Assembly (NCBI RefSeq): GCF_006494655.1
Contig: NZ_VHIM01000005.1
Span: 1 to 64,000, forward strand
Direction of reading: 5' to 3'
Origin: Arthrobacter agilis
GTDB lineage: Bacteria > Actinomycetota > Actinomycetes > Actinomycetales > Micrococcaceae
DNA length: 64,000 bases
Both the position numbers and the translations under genes were made by a program. Below are positions 50,068 to 59,480 of this stretch, piece after piece (the first letter of the stretch is position 1; each line of letters opens with the position of its first letter). Under the pieces are notes generated by a model that saw only the letters and a list, made by a program, of their open reading frames with translations, was not told where the DNA came from and searched no databases.

Positions 50068-52866
50068 TCAGCGGATGGTGACGGTCCCCTTCAGGGTGGC
50101 GTCCGCGGAGGACGTCCCGACGTAGACCGGCACGTCACCGGTCGGCGTCACCCAGGCGTCGGTCTCCGAGTCCCAGTAGGAGAAGGCGCGCGGGTCGAGG
50201 TCGACCGAGACCTTGGCGGTCTTGCCCGCCGCGATGTCCACCTTCGCGAAACCGGCGAGCTGCCGTGACGGCGTGGCGACCGCCGTCGTCGGGAGCGCAC
50301 CGACGTAGACCTGCACGGTCTCCTTACCGGCACGGGCGCCGGTGTTGGCGACGTCGACGGTCACCTTGACGTTCGCCGTGCCGCCGTTCTTCACGGGCTT
50401 GCCCGAGGAGCTCACCTTGAGCTTCGAGTACCCGAAGTCGGTGTAGCTCAGGCCGTGACCGAAGGAGAACTGCGGGGTGATACCCGCGGCGAGGAACCCG
50501 CGGTAACCGATGTTGACGTCGTCGGCGAAGACCGTCGAGCGGTTCAGGCCCGGGAAGAGGGCGGGGTCCGCGGTCGGCGTCGAGGCGTCATCGGTCGCGA
50601 ACGTCACGGGGAGCTTGCCCGAGGGGTTGACGTCGCCGAAGAGCACGCGGGCGATCGCAGCGCCCTGCTCCTGTCCGCCGTACCAGCCGGCGACGACGGA
50701 CGGGACACCGCCCAGCCACGGCATGTTCACCGAGCCGGTGGTGTTCAGGACGACGACGGTGCGCGGGTTCGCGGCGGAGACGGCCTCGATGAGGTCGTCC
50801 TGCTCGTTGGCCAGGGTCAGCGTGTTCTTGTCGCGGCCTTCGCCCACGTAGTCACGGGCGAAGACGACGGCGACATCCGACGCCTTGGCCGCGGCGACGG
50901 CATCGGCCACCGCCGGCGTCACGACGTCCTCGGGGTGCTCCCAGGTCATCACGAGATCGGCAGCGGATTCCTGGTCGGGATCGCTCCCGTTGTTGGCGTA
51001 CTCGACGCGCAGGTCGTGGGCTTCGCCTGCCTCGAGTTGCAGGGCGAGGCTGGAGTCCGTCCGGACTGCGTGGGGGTCGGAGGCATCGATGACCTCTTCA
51101 CCGTCGAGGAACAGGCGTGCGGTGCCGAAGCCGGTCAGCGAGAGGGTGTACTCGCCGGTGGCAGGTGCCGTGATGGTGCCGGACCAGCGTGCGGTCAGCG
51201 GTCCGCCGAACGGGTAGCCCGGGATCTTCGGCACGTTCGAGCCGTACAGTCCGTCGAGGGCGAGGAACCCGGCACTCATGGCGATCTGGTCCTCGACGCG
51301 GGTGACGGTGGGCGTGCCCGCCGTGTCGGCGCCGTTGAACCAGTACTCGGCCGTGATGCCGGTGGCCGTCGGCTGACCCGCGGGAGCGAGTACGGAGGAC
51401 GGCACGGCTGCTCCGCTGAGGGAGTGGGCCGGGCCCACGGGATCGGTGCCCTCCGCGTAGGTGACCTCGATGCCGTCACCGGCTCGCGCCGTGATGGCGT
51501 CCAGCGGCGTGGAGACGTTCGTGGGCTTGACCACCGAGCTGCCGCCTCCGGTCGCGAGGGCGTCGGCTTCCGGGCCGATCACGGCGACCGAGGAGAGGGC
51601 GGAGGTGTCGAGCGGCAGTGCCTTCGATGCCGATCCGGCCGCGGCCTGGTTCTTGAGCAGGACGACCGACTGCTCGGACACTTCCTGCGCCACGGCCATG
51701 CCTGCCGCCGTGTCGATCGGGGTGACCGCGACCGGGGTGTCGAAGCTGCCGAACTCGAACATGGTGCGCAGGATGCGGTGCACCTTGTCGTCGATGGTGG
51801 CCATGCTGACCTCGCCGCGGTTGACGGCGTCGATGAGCGGCTGACCGAAGAACGCTGCGGCGGGGAATTCGACGTCGAGGCCGGCATTGGCGGCGTCGAC
51901 GGTGCTGTGGTTCGCTGCGTAGTCGGTCTGGATGAAGCCCTTGAAGCCGTAGTCCTCCTTGAGGATCTCGAAGACCTCGGAGCTCTCGCAGGCGTAGACG
52001 TTGTTGACCTTGTTGAAGGAGCACATGGCGGAACCGACGCCGGCCTTGATGGCGGCCTCGATGGGCGCGAGGTACACCTCGCGGAGCGCGCGTTCGCTGA
52101 CCTCGACATTGCCGCCGTTCAGGCGGGACTCTTCCTGCGCGTACGCAGCTGGGTGCTTGACGGTGGCGACGACGTCGTGCGCCTGGACGGCCTCGACCTC
52201 GGCAGCGAGGAGCTTCGAGGTCAGGCGGGGATCCTCGCCGAGACTCTCGAACGCGCGGCCCCAGCGGGCGTCGCGGACGAGGTCACCCGTCGGGCCGAGC
52301 AGCCCGTTCTGGCCCGAGGCGCGCGTCTCCGCTCCGAGGATGTCGCCGTACTTCGCGGCGAGGTCCGTGTCCCAGGTGGCGCCGAGCGCGAGCGGTGCCG
52401 GGAGGGCCGTGGCCATACCGCCGTTGGTCGCCTGGTTCGTGACGCGGACACCGGCTCCGGCATCGGTGAGGAGCAGCGCGGGGATGCCGAGGCGCTCCAG
52501 GGGTGCGATGTAGAACGCGGTCTCGCCGCTGAACTCGCCGTGCAGGCGGGACACCTTCTCCTCGAGCGTCATCTGCCCCAGGAGGAGGTCTGCGCGCTCA
52601 TCGGAGGAGAGCTTGGTGTTCATCCAGGCACCGTCGACGGGAGCGACGGTGGTCTTCCTGCCGGAACCGTTCCGCAGGGCTTTCTCGCGGGCGTCCTGCT
52701 GGGCGCCGCGGCCGGCGCCGTTGTTGTTCTCCGAGCGGGAGGGTGAGTCGGTGGGCGGTGCTGCGACGGCCGGGAGGCCCGCGCCGATGGTGACGGCGAG
52801 AGCGAGGGCGCTCGACGTGAGGGCGAGGGCCGTGTGGCTCCTGCGCCGGAAGATTTTCGTGGTCAA
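50068..52866 (-). CDS. Secreted GH3 beta-glycosidase with PA14 insert
   Basis: A 932-residue exported glycosidase. TTG start with GAGGA six bases upstream, then a signal peptide (cleavage near PAVAA). The GH3 N-terminal barrel carries VKHPAAYAQEESR and the nucleophile Asp315 in GFIQTDYAANHS. A PA14 domain (ITAEYWFNGAD to GTARLFLDGEE, about residues 500-640) interrupts the second GH3 domain, which resumes with VVFARDYVGEG and VVLNTTGSVNMPW. A C-terminal Fn3-like domain follows. PA14 inserts are linked to substrate choice in plant- and fungal-glycan beta-glucosidases. A longer in-frame start would place the signal peptide internally. Confidence 0.92.
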   Translation of the reverse strand: MTTKIFRRRSHTALALTSSALALAVTIGAGLPAVAAPPTDSPSRSENNNGAGRGAQQDAREKALRNGSGRKTTVAPVDGAWMNTKLSSDERADLLLGQMTLEEKVSRLHGEFSGETAFYIAPLERLGIPALLLTDAGAGVRVTNQATNGGMATALPAPLALGATWDTDLAAKYGDILGAETRASGQNGLLGPTGDLVRDARWGRAFESLGEDPRLTSKLLAAEVEAVQAHDVVATVKHPAAYAQEESRLNGGNVEVSERALREVYLAPIEAAIKAGVGSAMCSFNKVNNVYACESSEVFEILKEDYGFKGFIQTDYAANHSTVDAANAGLDVEFPAAAFFGQPLIDAVNRGEVSMATIDDKVHRILRTMFEFGSFDTPVAVTPIDTAAGMAVAQEVSEQSVVLLKNQAAAGSASKALPLDTSALSSVAVIGPEADALATGGGSSVVKPTNVSTPLDAITARAGDGIEVTYAEGTDPVGPAHSLSGAAVPSSVLAPAGQPTATGITAEYWFNGADTAGTPTVTRVEDQIAMSAGFLALDGLYGSNVPKIPGYPFGGPLTARWSGTITAPATGEYTLSLTGFGTARLFLDGEEVIDASDPHAVRTDSSLALQLEAGEAHDLRVEYANNGSDPDQESAADLVMTWEHPEDVVTPAVADAVAAAKASDVAVVFARDYVGEGRDKNTLTLANEQDDLIEAVSAANPRTVVVLNTTGSVNMPWLGGVPSVVAGWYGGQEQGAAIARVLFGDVNPSGKLPVTFATDDASTPTADPALFPGLNRSTVFADDVNIGYRGFLAAGITPQFSFGHGLSYTDFGYSKLKVSSSGKPVKNGGTANVKVTVDVANTGARAGKETVQVYVGALPTTAVATPSRQLAGFAKVDIAAGKTAKVSVDLDPRAFSYWDSETDAWVTPTGDVPVYVGTSSADATLKGTVTIR

Positions 52867-53167
52867 GAGTGTTCCTCGTGCGTAGTGCGGATGAGATGAC
52901 CTGATGAGGAGCGGCAGCACTGCGGACGGCACCTGGGCCTCCGTGGACCAGCACTGTTCGTGCGCCACGGCGCGCAGGAAGTAAAACCAGGTCGAACTCA
53001 ACTCTTGCAGGTGGGGACTTCTCGAATCGGGCTCTGGACTACCCGAAAATCACGGCCGACACTCGACTTCCGTGCGGTACTACGCGGGCCGACGAGGGGA
53101 TGTGCCGGTGCCGGCCCGGAGGACCAAATGCTCCGGCACGGGCGCCGGATCAGTGGGCGGAACGCCC
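52867..53167. other. 301-base intergenic stretch between GH3 and the Pro/Ser-rich gene
   Basis: This holds the leader of the GH3 gene and the 3' end region of the upstream leftward gene. Apart from the hairpin at 53108-53139 I see no gene, palindromic operator or RNA element. Confidence 0.5.
53108..53139 (-). terminator. Possible terminator of the Pro/Ser-rich gene
   Basis: GTGCCGG at 53108 pairs with CCGGCAC at 53133; an alternative pairing is CCGGAG with CTCCGG. It lies about 30 bases beyond the stop of the leftward gene. Confidence 0.45.
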
Positions 53168-53950
53168 CTAGTGCGTGCGGCGGGACCGGCGGGGCTGCGC
53201 GACGACGGCGATGGCCAGCGCCAGCGCGACGGCCACGAGGCTGAGCACGCCCGCGGCGACGTACCGCACCGCGGTGCCGTTGCTCGTGCCGGCGCTGGCC
53301 TCGATCTCCGCGACGGGTCCGGGTGACGACGACGTCGTCGCGGCCGGGGACGGCGTCACCGCGCTGGTGTCGGAACTCGTGTCGATGGACCTCGGACCGG
53401 GGATGCCGGTGCCTCCGGAGCCGCGGCTTCCCGCGCCCTGGCCGCCGATACCGGCGCCGTCGACCGCCGGGGCGGCTCCGCCGGCGCCCCTCGCGGGTGC
53501 CGGGCCGGCCGGGGACGTCTCCGAGGGTGACGGCGCCGGGGTCGACTCGGCGTCACCGGAGGGGGAGGGCGAGGGCGAGGGCACGGTGTCGCTCGGGGCC
53601 GGCTCGGAGTCCGCCTCCGGGGCGGCAGGCGACGCCGACGGGGCGGGCACCGGGCTCGTGGAATCCGACGGTGCGGGTGCGGGGTCGGGTACGACCGGCG
53701 GGACTGCGGGGTCGGGTACGACCGGGACGGCAGGATCGACGGGTGGAGTCGGGTCGGTGACCGGCGCCGGGGATTGTACCGGCGGGGCGACCGGTTGCCC
53801 CGGGTCCTTCAGCGCCGCGGCGGGCGGGGGCACTGCCGGTCCGCCCGTCCGGAGGGCGGGTTCGGTGGGCTGCGCGACGGCGGCGGCCGCTGTCGGGAGC
53901 AGGAGTCCGCCGCTGAGGGCCAGGGCTGTGAGGGCGTGGGAGGCGCGCAT
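53168..53950 (-). CDS. Pro/Ser-rich secreted protein with C-terminal membrane anchor
   Basis: A 260-residue low-complexity surface protein: signal peptide (ALTALALSGGLLLPTAAAAVAQ), a Pro/Ala/Ser/Thr/Asp-rich stalk with PVVPDPAVPPVVPDPAPAPSDS-like repeats, a Gly-rich segment, then a membrane helix (VAAGVLSLVAVALALAIAVVA) and basic tail QPRRSRRTH. The C-terminal order of linker, helix and basic residues resembles sortase substrates, but no LPxTG-type motif is seen, so plain membrane anchoring is likelier. Function unknown. Confidence 0.75.
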   Translation of the reverse strand: MRASHALTALALSGGLLLPTAAAAVAQPTEPALRTGGPAVPPPAAALKDPGQPVAPPVQSPAPVTDPTPPVDPAVPVVPDPAVPPVVPDPAPAPSDSTSPVPAPSASPAAPEADSEPAPSDTVPSPSPSPSGDAESTPAPSPSETSPAGPAPARGAGGAAPAVDGAGIGGQGAGSRGSGGTGIPGPRSIDTSSDTSAVTPSPAATTSSSPGPVAEIEASAGTSNGTAVRYVAAGVLSLVAVALALAIAVVAQPRRSRRTH

Positions 53951-54023
53951 GGCGGGGTCTTTTCGGCGGGAAGCAGGGTGGCGACGGATCAGTGCGAAGT
54001 AGCCTGACGATCCTCTGGACATC

Positions 54024-54455
54024 TTACGCGGGGCGGAGGTCTTCGCCCACCCCTCCCGGGCGGAAGACGAAGTACCGGTAGGCGACATAGCGGAAGACGT
54101 TCCCGAGAAGCACGCCGACCACATTGGCCGAGATGTTGTTCGCGAGGGGGCTGGTCAGCCCCAGGATGTAGTGCGAGACCACGAGGCAGGCGGCGGCGAT
54201 CCCGAGGCCCACGAGATTGGTGAGCCCGAACAGGATGGCTTCCTGGTGCTTGGGCCGGCCGCCGAACTGCCGGAAGGTGAGGTAGCGGCTGCCGACCCAC
54301 GAGACGCCGGTGGCCAGGATCACGGACACCACCTTCGAGGTGATGGGCCCCACCCCGAAACCGGAGGACAGGATGTTGAAGACCGAGATGTCCACGATGA
54401 ACGCCACGGTGCCGACGGCGGTGAAGGAGCCCAGCCGCCTCATGACTCCGCGCAA
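54024..54455 (-). CDS. GtrA-family membrane protein
   Basis: A 143-residue protein with four membrane helices of the GtrA/DPMS group. It opens RRLGSFTAVGTVAFIVDISVFNIL, has VSWVGSRYLTFRQFGG and ends NVFRYVAYRYFVFRPG. GtrA proteins are thought to flip or help carry polyprenyl-linked sugars for cell-wall glycans. TTG 54455 has AGGAGG five bases upstream; ATG 54443 is four codons shorter and is the alternative. Confidence 0.85.
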   Translation of the reverse strand: MRGVMRRLGSFTAVGTVAFIVDISVFNILSSGFGVGPITSKVVSVILATGVSWVGSRYLTFRQFGGRPKHQEAILFGLTNLVGLGIAAACLVVSHYILGLTSPLANNISANVVGVLLGNVFRYVAYRYFVFRPGGVGEDLRPA

Positions 54456-54576
54456 CGTACCCTCCTGCTCATCGATGACGGTCCAGTCTACGCCGTTGGT
54501 TGCGGAGGCAACTATTTGCAGAGCCTCCGGTCTGCAGTATCGCCATCCGGGCCGGGCATCGCGGTGCCGCGCATGA

Positions 54577-54606
54577 AGGCCCGCCCACCAGCAGGTGGAC
54601 GGGCCT
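54577..54606 (-). terminator. Terminator of the superoxide dismutase gene
   Basis: AGGCCCGCCCACC and GGTGGACGGGCCT form a 13-base stem with one mismatch and an AGCA loop, about 30 bases beyond the leftward stop. Confidence 0.65.
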
Positions 54607-54637
54607 CGATCAGTGCTGCCGGTGTGCGGCGGTGGTG

Positions 54638-55267
54638 CTAGTGGCCGGGGGTGATGAGGGTGCTGGCCCCGCTGGTCGCCGCCTGGAAGCGGGACTGGAC
54701 ATCGGCCCAGTTCACCAGCTTCCACCACGCCTTGACGTAGTCGGGCTTCACGTTCACGTAGTCCAGGTAGAAGGCGTGCTCCCACATGTCCAGCATCAGC
54801 AGCGGAATGGTCCCCACAGGCACGTTGCCCTGCTGGTCGTAGAGCTGCTCGATCACGATGTTCTTCCCCAGCGGCTCGTACGCCAGCACAGCCCACCCGG
54901 AGCCCTGCAGGGACGTCGCCGCCGCCGTGAAGTGGGCCTGGAACGCGTCGAAGGACCCGAACGCATCCGCCAGGGCCGCCGCGAGCTCACCCTCGGGCTT
55001 GTCGCCGCCCTCGGGAGACATGTTCTTCCAGAAGATGCTGTGGTTGACCACACCACCCACATGGAACGCGAGGTCCTTGGAGAGCTTCGGGATGGTCGCG
55101 AACGACCCCTTCTCCCGGGCCTCGGCGAGCTGCGCCAGGGCGTCATTGGCGCCCTTGACGTAGGTGGCCTGGTGCTTGGAGTGATGCAGCTCCATGATCC
55201 GGCCCGAGATGTGCGGCTCCAGGGCCGCGTAGTCGTAGTCAAGATCCGGCAGTACGTATTCGCTCAC
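54638..55267 (-). CDS. sodA: Superoxide dismutase, Mn/Fe type
   Basis: A 209-residue cytoplasmic enzyme that converts superoxide to oxygen and peroxide. Metal ligands are visible in [14 protein letters not shown] (first His), [18 protein letters not shown] (second His) and [13 protein letters not shown] (Asp and third His). [19 protein letters not shown] is standard. GTG start with AGGAGG upstream. It lies downstream of the flavin reductase and SoxR genes, an oxidative-stress grouping, though with its own leader. Confidence 0.96.
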   Translation of the reverse strand: MSEYVLPDLDYDYAALEPHISGRIMELHHSKHQATYVKGANDALAQLAEAREKGSFATIPKLSKDLAFHVGGVVNHSIFWKNMSPEGGDKPEGELAAALADAFGSFDAFQAHFTAAATSLQGSGWAVLAYEPLGKNIVIEQLYDQQGNVPVGTIPLLMLDMWEHAFYLDYVNVKPDYVKAWWKLVNWADVQSRFQAATSGASTLITPGH

Positions 55268-55319
55268 GTCATCCTCCTGGTGGTGGTGCTGGGTGGTGTT
55301 CCGGTGGTCGTGCGATGGA

Positions 55320-55853
55320 TCAGTCCATCAGCGACTGATCATCCAGCCGATGGTAGGAACGGTTGTGGTAGACGAGCGGCGCGATCCCGGCGTCGTCCCC
55401 TGCCTGCTCGATGGACAGCACCTCCGCGGCAAGGATCATCGAGCCGCCCACGGGCAGGCGGTGCAGGATGTGGCAGCGCAGCGCCCAGGGGGCCTCCGTC
55501 AGCAGCGGTTCGCCGGTGGGCAGGGCATGCCAGGCCGTGGCGGGCCCGAAGCGGTCCGCGCCGCGCGTCGCGAAAAGCCGGGCGATGCCGAGCTGGTCGG
55601 CTCCGAGCAGGTGGACGACCAGCGTCCCGGCATCGACCAGGACGGCTGCGGACGCCGACGCCGTCGAGACCGAGAACGCGAGGACCGGTGGATCGGCCGA
55701 GACCGAGGTGACCGAGGACGCCGTCAGTCCCACCGGGCCCCCGGCGCCGAGGGCTGTGATGACCGCGATCCCCGCCGGGTGGGCGCGGAAGGCGTCCTTG
55801 AAGAGGTCGGCGGTCGGCACCACGTGGTCCATCGAAGCTGTCATATGCTCCAC
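55320..55853 (-). CDS. Flavin reductase-like FMN-binding protein
   Basis: A 177-residue flavin-reductase-domain protein: [37 protein letters not shown] and [11 protein letters not shown] are the usual FMN-binding blocks. Starts with GTG 55853 (GAGG seven bases upstream); ATG 55844 is possible. A perfect SoxR box lies directly upstream, so it is likely induced by redox-active compounds. It may supply reduced flavin or detoxify quinones. Confidence 0.9.
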   Translation of the reverse strand: MEHMTASMDHVVPTADLFKDAFRAHPAGIAVITALGAGGPVGLTASSVTSVSADPPVLAFSVSTASASAAVLVDAGTLVVHLLGADQLGIARLFATRGADRFGPATAWHALPTGEPLLTEAPWALRCHILHRLPVGGSMILAAEVLSIEQAGDDAGIAPLVYHNRSYHRLDDQSLMD

Positions 55854-55859
55854 GCTAGA

Positions 55860-55879
55860 ACCTCAACATTGGTTGAGGT
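55860..55879. promoter_or_regulatory. SoxR box
   Basis: ACCTCAAC-ATTG-GTTGAGGT has perfect eight-base arms. The CCTCAA/TTGAGG half-sites are the hallmark of SoxR operators. It lies seven bases before the flavin reductase start and 13 bases from the soxR stop. Confidence 0.88.
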
Positions 55880-55891
55880 CAAATCTGGCGA

Positions 55892-56332
55892 TCACGGCTC
55901 GAGGAGGGTTGACGGAACACCCCGGCGCCCGGCGTCGTCGTTCGGGTTGACGAAACCGCAGGTGGCCAGCGACAGGCAACCGCAGCCGATGCAGCCGCCC
56001 AGGCGGTCACGCAGATGCTCCAGCTGGGCGATCCTCTGCTCGATCTCCTGCCGCCAGGCCGCCGAGAGCCGCTGCCAGTCCTCCTGGTCGGGAACGCCGT
56101 CCGTCGGCAGTTCCCCGAAGGCCGTCGCGACGGTCGCGAGCGGGATCCCTGCGCGCTGGGCCGCCCGGATGACGGCGACGCGGCGGAGGACCGAGCGGTC
56201 GTACCGGCGCTGGTTGCCCGACGTGCGCTCGCTACGGATGAGGCCCTGCCGCTCGTAGAAGTGCAGGGCCGAGACCGTCATGCCGCTGCGCGCGGCGAGC
56301 TGTCCCACCGTGAGGTCCTGGTCGCTCGGCAC
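55892..56332 (-). CDS. soxR: Redox-sensing MerR-family regulator SoxR
   Basis: A 146-residue SoxR. The MerR helix-turn-helix reads TVGQLAARSGMTVSALHFYERQGLI, followed by a dimerisation helix and the [2Fe-2S] site CIGCGCLSLATC (Cys spacing 2-1-5). GTG start with AAGGAGG upstream. It senses oxidation by redox-active compounds. The SoxR box is downstream of the gene, before the flavin reductase, so regulation of that neighbour is implied rather than classic divergent autoregulation. Confidence 0.94.
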   Translation of the reverse strand: MPSDQDLTVGQLAARSGMTVSALHFYERQGLIRSERTSGNQRRYDRSVLRRVAVIRAAQRAGIPLATVATAFGELPTDGVPDQEDWQRLSAAWRQEIEQRIAQLEHLRDRLGGCIGCGCLSLATCGFVNPNDDAGRRGVPSTLLEP

Positions 56333-56357
56333 GTCGTCCTCCTTCGGGCCGCCGTCG

Positions 56358-57215
56358 CTACTGCCCGAGCAGCTCGCCGACGTACTGCGTGAGCGGTGTG
56401 GTCGGGCGGCCGATGATGCGCGACAGGGTTCCGTCGCTCTCGGCGAGGAGGCCGTCGGAGATGTTCGCGTCGATGGCGGCAACGAACCCCGCCGTGTCCT
56501 CGTCGAGTCCGAAGCCCTTGAGCGCGGCCACGTGCTCGTCGGTGGAGACCTGGTTCACCGTGACGTTGTTCCCGTAGACGTCGGCAACGGCCGTCGCGAG
56601 CTCGTCGACCGACCACGGTTCATCGCCGCCGAGCTCGAGGATCTCGCCCGCGTACTCGTCGGACAGCAGGACGACGGCGGCGGCCTCGGCGTAGTCGCGC
56701 CGCGTGGCGCTGGCCACCCGGCCGCTCCCGGCGCTCGTCAGGATGGTGCCGGTGGCCGTGGCCTGGCGGATGGTGTCGTCGTAGTTCTCCGTGTACCAGT
56801 TGTTGCGCAGCACGGTGTAGGTAAGGCCCGAGCCCTCGAGCAGCCCCTCGGTGGCCTTGTGCTCGGGTGCGAGGACGAGCGCCGACGTCGACGCCTTCGG
56901 TGCGCTCGTGTAGACGAGCGAGGCACCCACCCTGCGGGCGGCGTCGATCACGGCCTTGTGCTGCACCGACCGCTTGCCCACCTCGCTGCCGGAGATGAGG
57001 AGAACCTTCTCGGCGCCGACGAAGGCGTCCTCCAGCGTCGACGGATCCGCGTAGTCGATGTGCGCCGTGCGGACGCCGAGTCCGGCGAGTGCAGCGAGGG
57101 CTTCCGCGTTGCGCCCCCCGGCGACGACGGTGGACGGATCGACGCCGCGGGCCAGCAGTTGCTCCACCACCTGACGGCCGAGGTGTCCGGTGGCTCCGGT
57201 GATGACGATGCTCAT
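56358..57215 (-). CDS. NmrA-type NAD(P)H-dependent quinone-reductase-like protein
   Basis: A 285-residue atypical short-chain dehydrogenase of the NmrA/QOR2 group. It starts MSIVITGATGHLGRQVVEQLL with the GxxGxxG nucleotide loop, then YTSAPKAS and TVLRNNWYTENY as in QOR2. The active-site Tyr-x-x-x-Lys of classical SDRs is absent, as usual in this group. AGGAGG lies before the ATG. It is immediately upstream of soxR, and quinone stress would link the two. Confidence 0.9.
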   Translation of the reverse strand: MSIVITGATGHLGRQVVEQLLARGVDPSTVVAGGRNAEALAALAGLGVRTAHIDYADPSTLEDAFVGAEKVLLISGSEVGKRSVQHKAVIDAARRVGASLVYTSAPKASTSALVLAPEHKATEGLLEGSGLTYTVLRNNWYTENYDDTIRQATATGTILTSAGSGRVASATRRDYAEAAAVVLLSDEYAGEILELGGDEPWSVDELATAVADVYGNNVTVNQVSTDEHVAALKGFGLDEDTAGFVAAIDANISDGLLAESDGTLSRIIGRPTTPLTQYVGELLGQ

Positions 57216-57382
57216 GTGAGTCCTCCTGATCGGGCACCCGTGCGGTGCGTCTACCGGCGGTAACCGGCGGCACGCGAAAACCCTTCCCGGACGTGACCCC
57301 GTGGACAGCGGCGCGGCCAGCCGGTAGGACTGCTGGGGGTGCCTCGACAGGGCGCCGAGCCGACGAGCGAAGGACAGCATCA

Positions 57383-58483
57383 GTGACCGAGCCGCAGAAC
57401 GAGCACGCAACGAACGGCCGGCGCCGGCTGAAGGTGGGGGTGGTGGGCATCGGCTGGGCCGGCCGCCAGCATCTCGACGCCTATGCGAACAGCGAGGACG
57501 TCGAGATCCTCGGCCTGGCCGGGATGGAGCCGGACCTCCTCGCGGAGTTGCAGGCCGAGTACGCGGTGCCGCATGCCGTCGAGCGCTGGGAGGACCTGAT
57601 CGCACTGGACGGTCTCGACGCCGTCAGCGTCGCCGTCCCGACGTTCCTGCACGCACCGATCACCGTCGCCGCCCTGGCCTGCGGACTCCACGTGCTGAGC
57701 GAGAAGCCGATCGCGAGGAACGGCGACGAAGGTCGACTCATGGTCGACGCCGCACGCCAGGCCGGCCGCGTGCTCGACATCGCCTTCAACCACCGCCGCC
57801 GCGGGGACATCGCGGCCCTCAAGCGCGTGATCGACGACGGCACCCTCGGCCGCCCCTACTACGCCAAGGCGTCGTGGCTGCGCCGAGCCGGCATCCCGTC
57901 CCTCGGCAGCTGGTTCACGAACCGTGACATGGCCGGCGGCGGACCGCTCGCGGACATCGGCGTTCACGTCATCGACTACGCACTCCACCTGCTCGGCGAG
58001 CCCAAGGTCCTCTCCGTCACGGCGTCCACCTACTCCGAACTCGGCCCACAGGGCCGCGGCGGTGGAGCGTACGGCCCGCAGGGCGCGGGGTCGGCCTTCG
58101 AGGTCGAGGACTTCGCGTCGGCGTTCATCAGGCTCGACGGCGGCGCGACGCTCCTGGTCGAGGCCGGGTGGGCCGCCTACCGCGACGAGGGCGACGTCAT
58201 GGACTTCCGCGTGTACGGAACCGACGGCGGTGCCGAGCTGAGCCGTGTCGGTTCGCCCGCCGACGCCGTCGAGAGCCTCCACGTCTACACCGAGGACGGC
58301 GACCACGACCCGGAGGTCGGCCCGTCGCTGGGCCACCAGGGCGTCGTCGACGACTTCCTCGCCGCCATCCGTGCCGGCGAATCCGAGTGGGGGCGGCACG
58401 ACGGCTCCGTGGCCCTCGGCCGCGCCCGCATCATCGACGCCTGCTACCTGTCGGCAGCCGAGCACCGGGAGGTCCAGCTCTGA
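57383..58483 (+). CDS. Gfo/Idh/MocA-family NAD(P)-dependent oxidoreductase
   Basis: A 366-residue dehydrogenase: [17 protein letters not shown] nucleotide loop, LSEKPIARN with the catalytic Lys, and [18 protein letters not shown] with the Asp/His pair. GTG start with AAGGA nine bases upstream. It is coupled to the ThuA-like gene by a TGATG overlap, repeating the pairing seen at 33-35 kb. Oxidation of a sugar or glycoside to a keto form is the expected reaction. Confidence 0.9.
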   Translation: MTEPQNEHATNGRRRLKVGVVGIGWAGRQHLDAYANSEDVEILGLAGMEPDLLAELQAEYAVPHAVERWEDLIALDGLDAVSVAVPTFLHAPITVAALACGLHVLSEKPIARNGDEGRLMVDAARQAGRVLDIAFNHRRRGDIAALKRVIDDGTLGRPYYAKASWLRRAGIPSLGSWFTNRDMAGGGPLADIGVHVIDYALHLLGEPKVLSVTASTYSELGPQGRGGGAYGPQGAGSAFEVEDFASAFIRLDGGATLLVEAGWAAYRDEGDVMDFRVYGTDGGAELSRVGSPADAVESLHVYTEDGDHDPEVGPSLGHQGVVDDFLAAIRAGESEWGRHDGSVALGRARIIDACYLSAAEHREVQL

Positions 58484-59247
58484 TGGAGTTCACCAGTACA
58501 CCGAGCATCGTCGTGTGGAACGAGGGCGTCCACGAGGCCCGCAACGAGCCCGCCACCATCGGCGAGATGTACCCGCAGGGCATCCACGGCGCCATCGCCG
58601 CGTCCCTGGCCGACTACTTCCCGGGTTCGGAGATCTCGACGGCAACCCTGGCCGACCGGGAGCACGGGCTCACGGAGGAGCGGCTCGCCGGCACCGACGT
58701 GCTGCTGTGGTGGGGCCACATAGCCCACGGCGAGGTCGAGGACACGGTCGTGGACCGCGTGCAGCGCCACGTGCTCGGCGGCATGGGGCTCGTCGTGCTC
58801 CACTCCGGCCACTTCTCGAAGATCCTCACGCGCCTGCTCGGCACCACCTGCTCGCTGAATTGGCGGAACGACGGCGAGCGCGAGCTCGTCTGGACGGTCA
58901 AGCCGTCCCATCCGATCGCCGCGGGGATCGAGAGCCCGATCGTCATCCCCGAGCAGGAGATGTACGGCGAGTTGTTCGACATCCCCGAGCCCGACGACCT
59001 CATCTTCATCAGTTCCTTCGAGGGCGGGGAGGTCTTCCGCTCCGGGGTGACGTTCTCCCGCGGGAAGGGCCGCATCTTCTACTTCAGTCCCGGCGACCAG
59101 GAATACCCCGTGTACCACCACCCGCAGATCCGCCGCGTCCTCGCGAACGGCGTCGACTGGGTGGCGCAGCAGGGAAACGACCGGTCCGCACCGCAGGTGG
59201 ACAACCCCGCACGAAACTGGTTCCAGGTGCAGGAACAGGACCAGTAG
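58483..59247 (+). CDS. ThuA-like protein
   Basis: A 254-residue ThuA-group protein, longer than the copy at 33.0 kb. It has [30 protein letters not shown], then [26 protein letters not shown] and a C-terminal [22 protein letters not shown] with several His. Conserved His/Glu residues suggest a metal or acid/base site. It is translationally coupled to the dehydrogenase and followed by a hairpin, so this is a two-gene operon. No transporter is nearby. Confidence 0.88.
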   Translation: MEFTSTPSIVVWNEGVHEARNEPATIGEMYPQGIHGAIAASLADYFPGSEISTATLADREHGLTEERLAGTDVLLWWGHIAHGEVEDTVVDRVQRHVLGGMGLVVLHSGHFSKILTRLLGTTCSLNWRNDGERELVWTVKPSHPIAAGIESPIVIPEQEMYGELFDIPEPDDLIFISSFEGGEVFRSGVTFSRGKGRIFYFSPGDQEYPVYHHPQIRRVLANGVDWVAQQGNDRSAPQVDNPARNWFQVQEQDQ

Positions 59248-59277
59248 CGGACGCCGCTCCCGAGGCGGGAGAGCAAG

Positions 59278-59312
59278 CGCGGCATAGCCGTGGTGCCGGC
59301 CATTATGCCGCG
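59278..59312 (+). terminator. Terminator of the dehydrogenase-ThuA pair
   Basis: CGCGGCATA and TATGCCGCG form a nine-base perfect stem 30 bases after the stop; no U-tract follows. Confidence 0.6.
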
Positions 59313-59373
59313 TCACACGTCCCGTCGACCAGCCCCGCTGCCCAGAAAGTAGTACCCAAGCCCGGTGGGTCCG

Positions 59374-59392
59374 CGTTAGCGTTCGGCTAACG
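59374..59392. promoter_or_regulatory. Inverted repeat upstream of the c-di-GMP gene
   Basis: CGTTAGC-GTTCG-GCTAACG has perfect seven-base arms about 90 bases before the start of the PAS-GGDEF-EAL gene. It could be an operator or a leader hairpin. Confidence 0.45.
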
Positions 59393-59480
59393 GCATGACG
59401 TCCGACGGCGCCTCCTCGGCGGGGCCACGAGCCGCCGGTCCTTCTGCCTGCCACCGTCCATCGATCCGCGGAGTCGCAGC

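Noticed and set aside
53168-53950. Sortase-anchored surface protein
   Set aside because: The C-terminal helix and basic tail fit, but no LPxTG-like motif precedes the helix.
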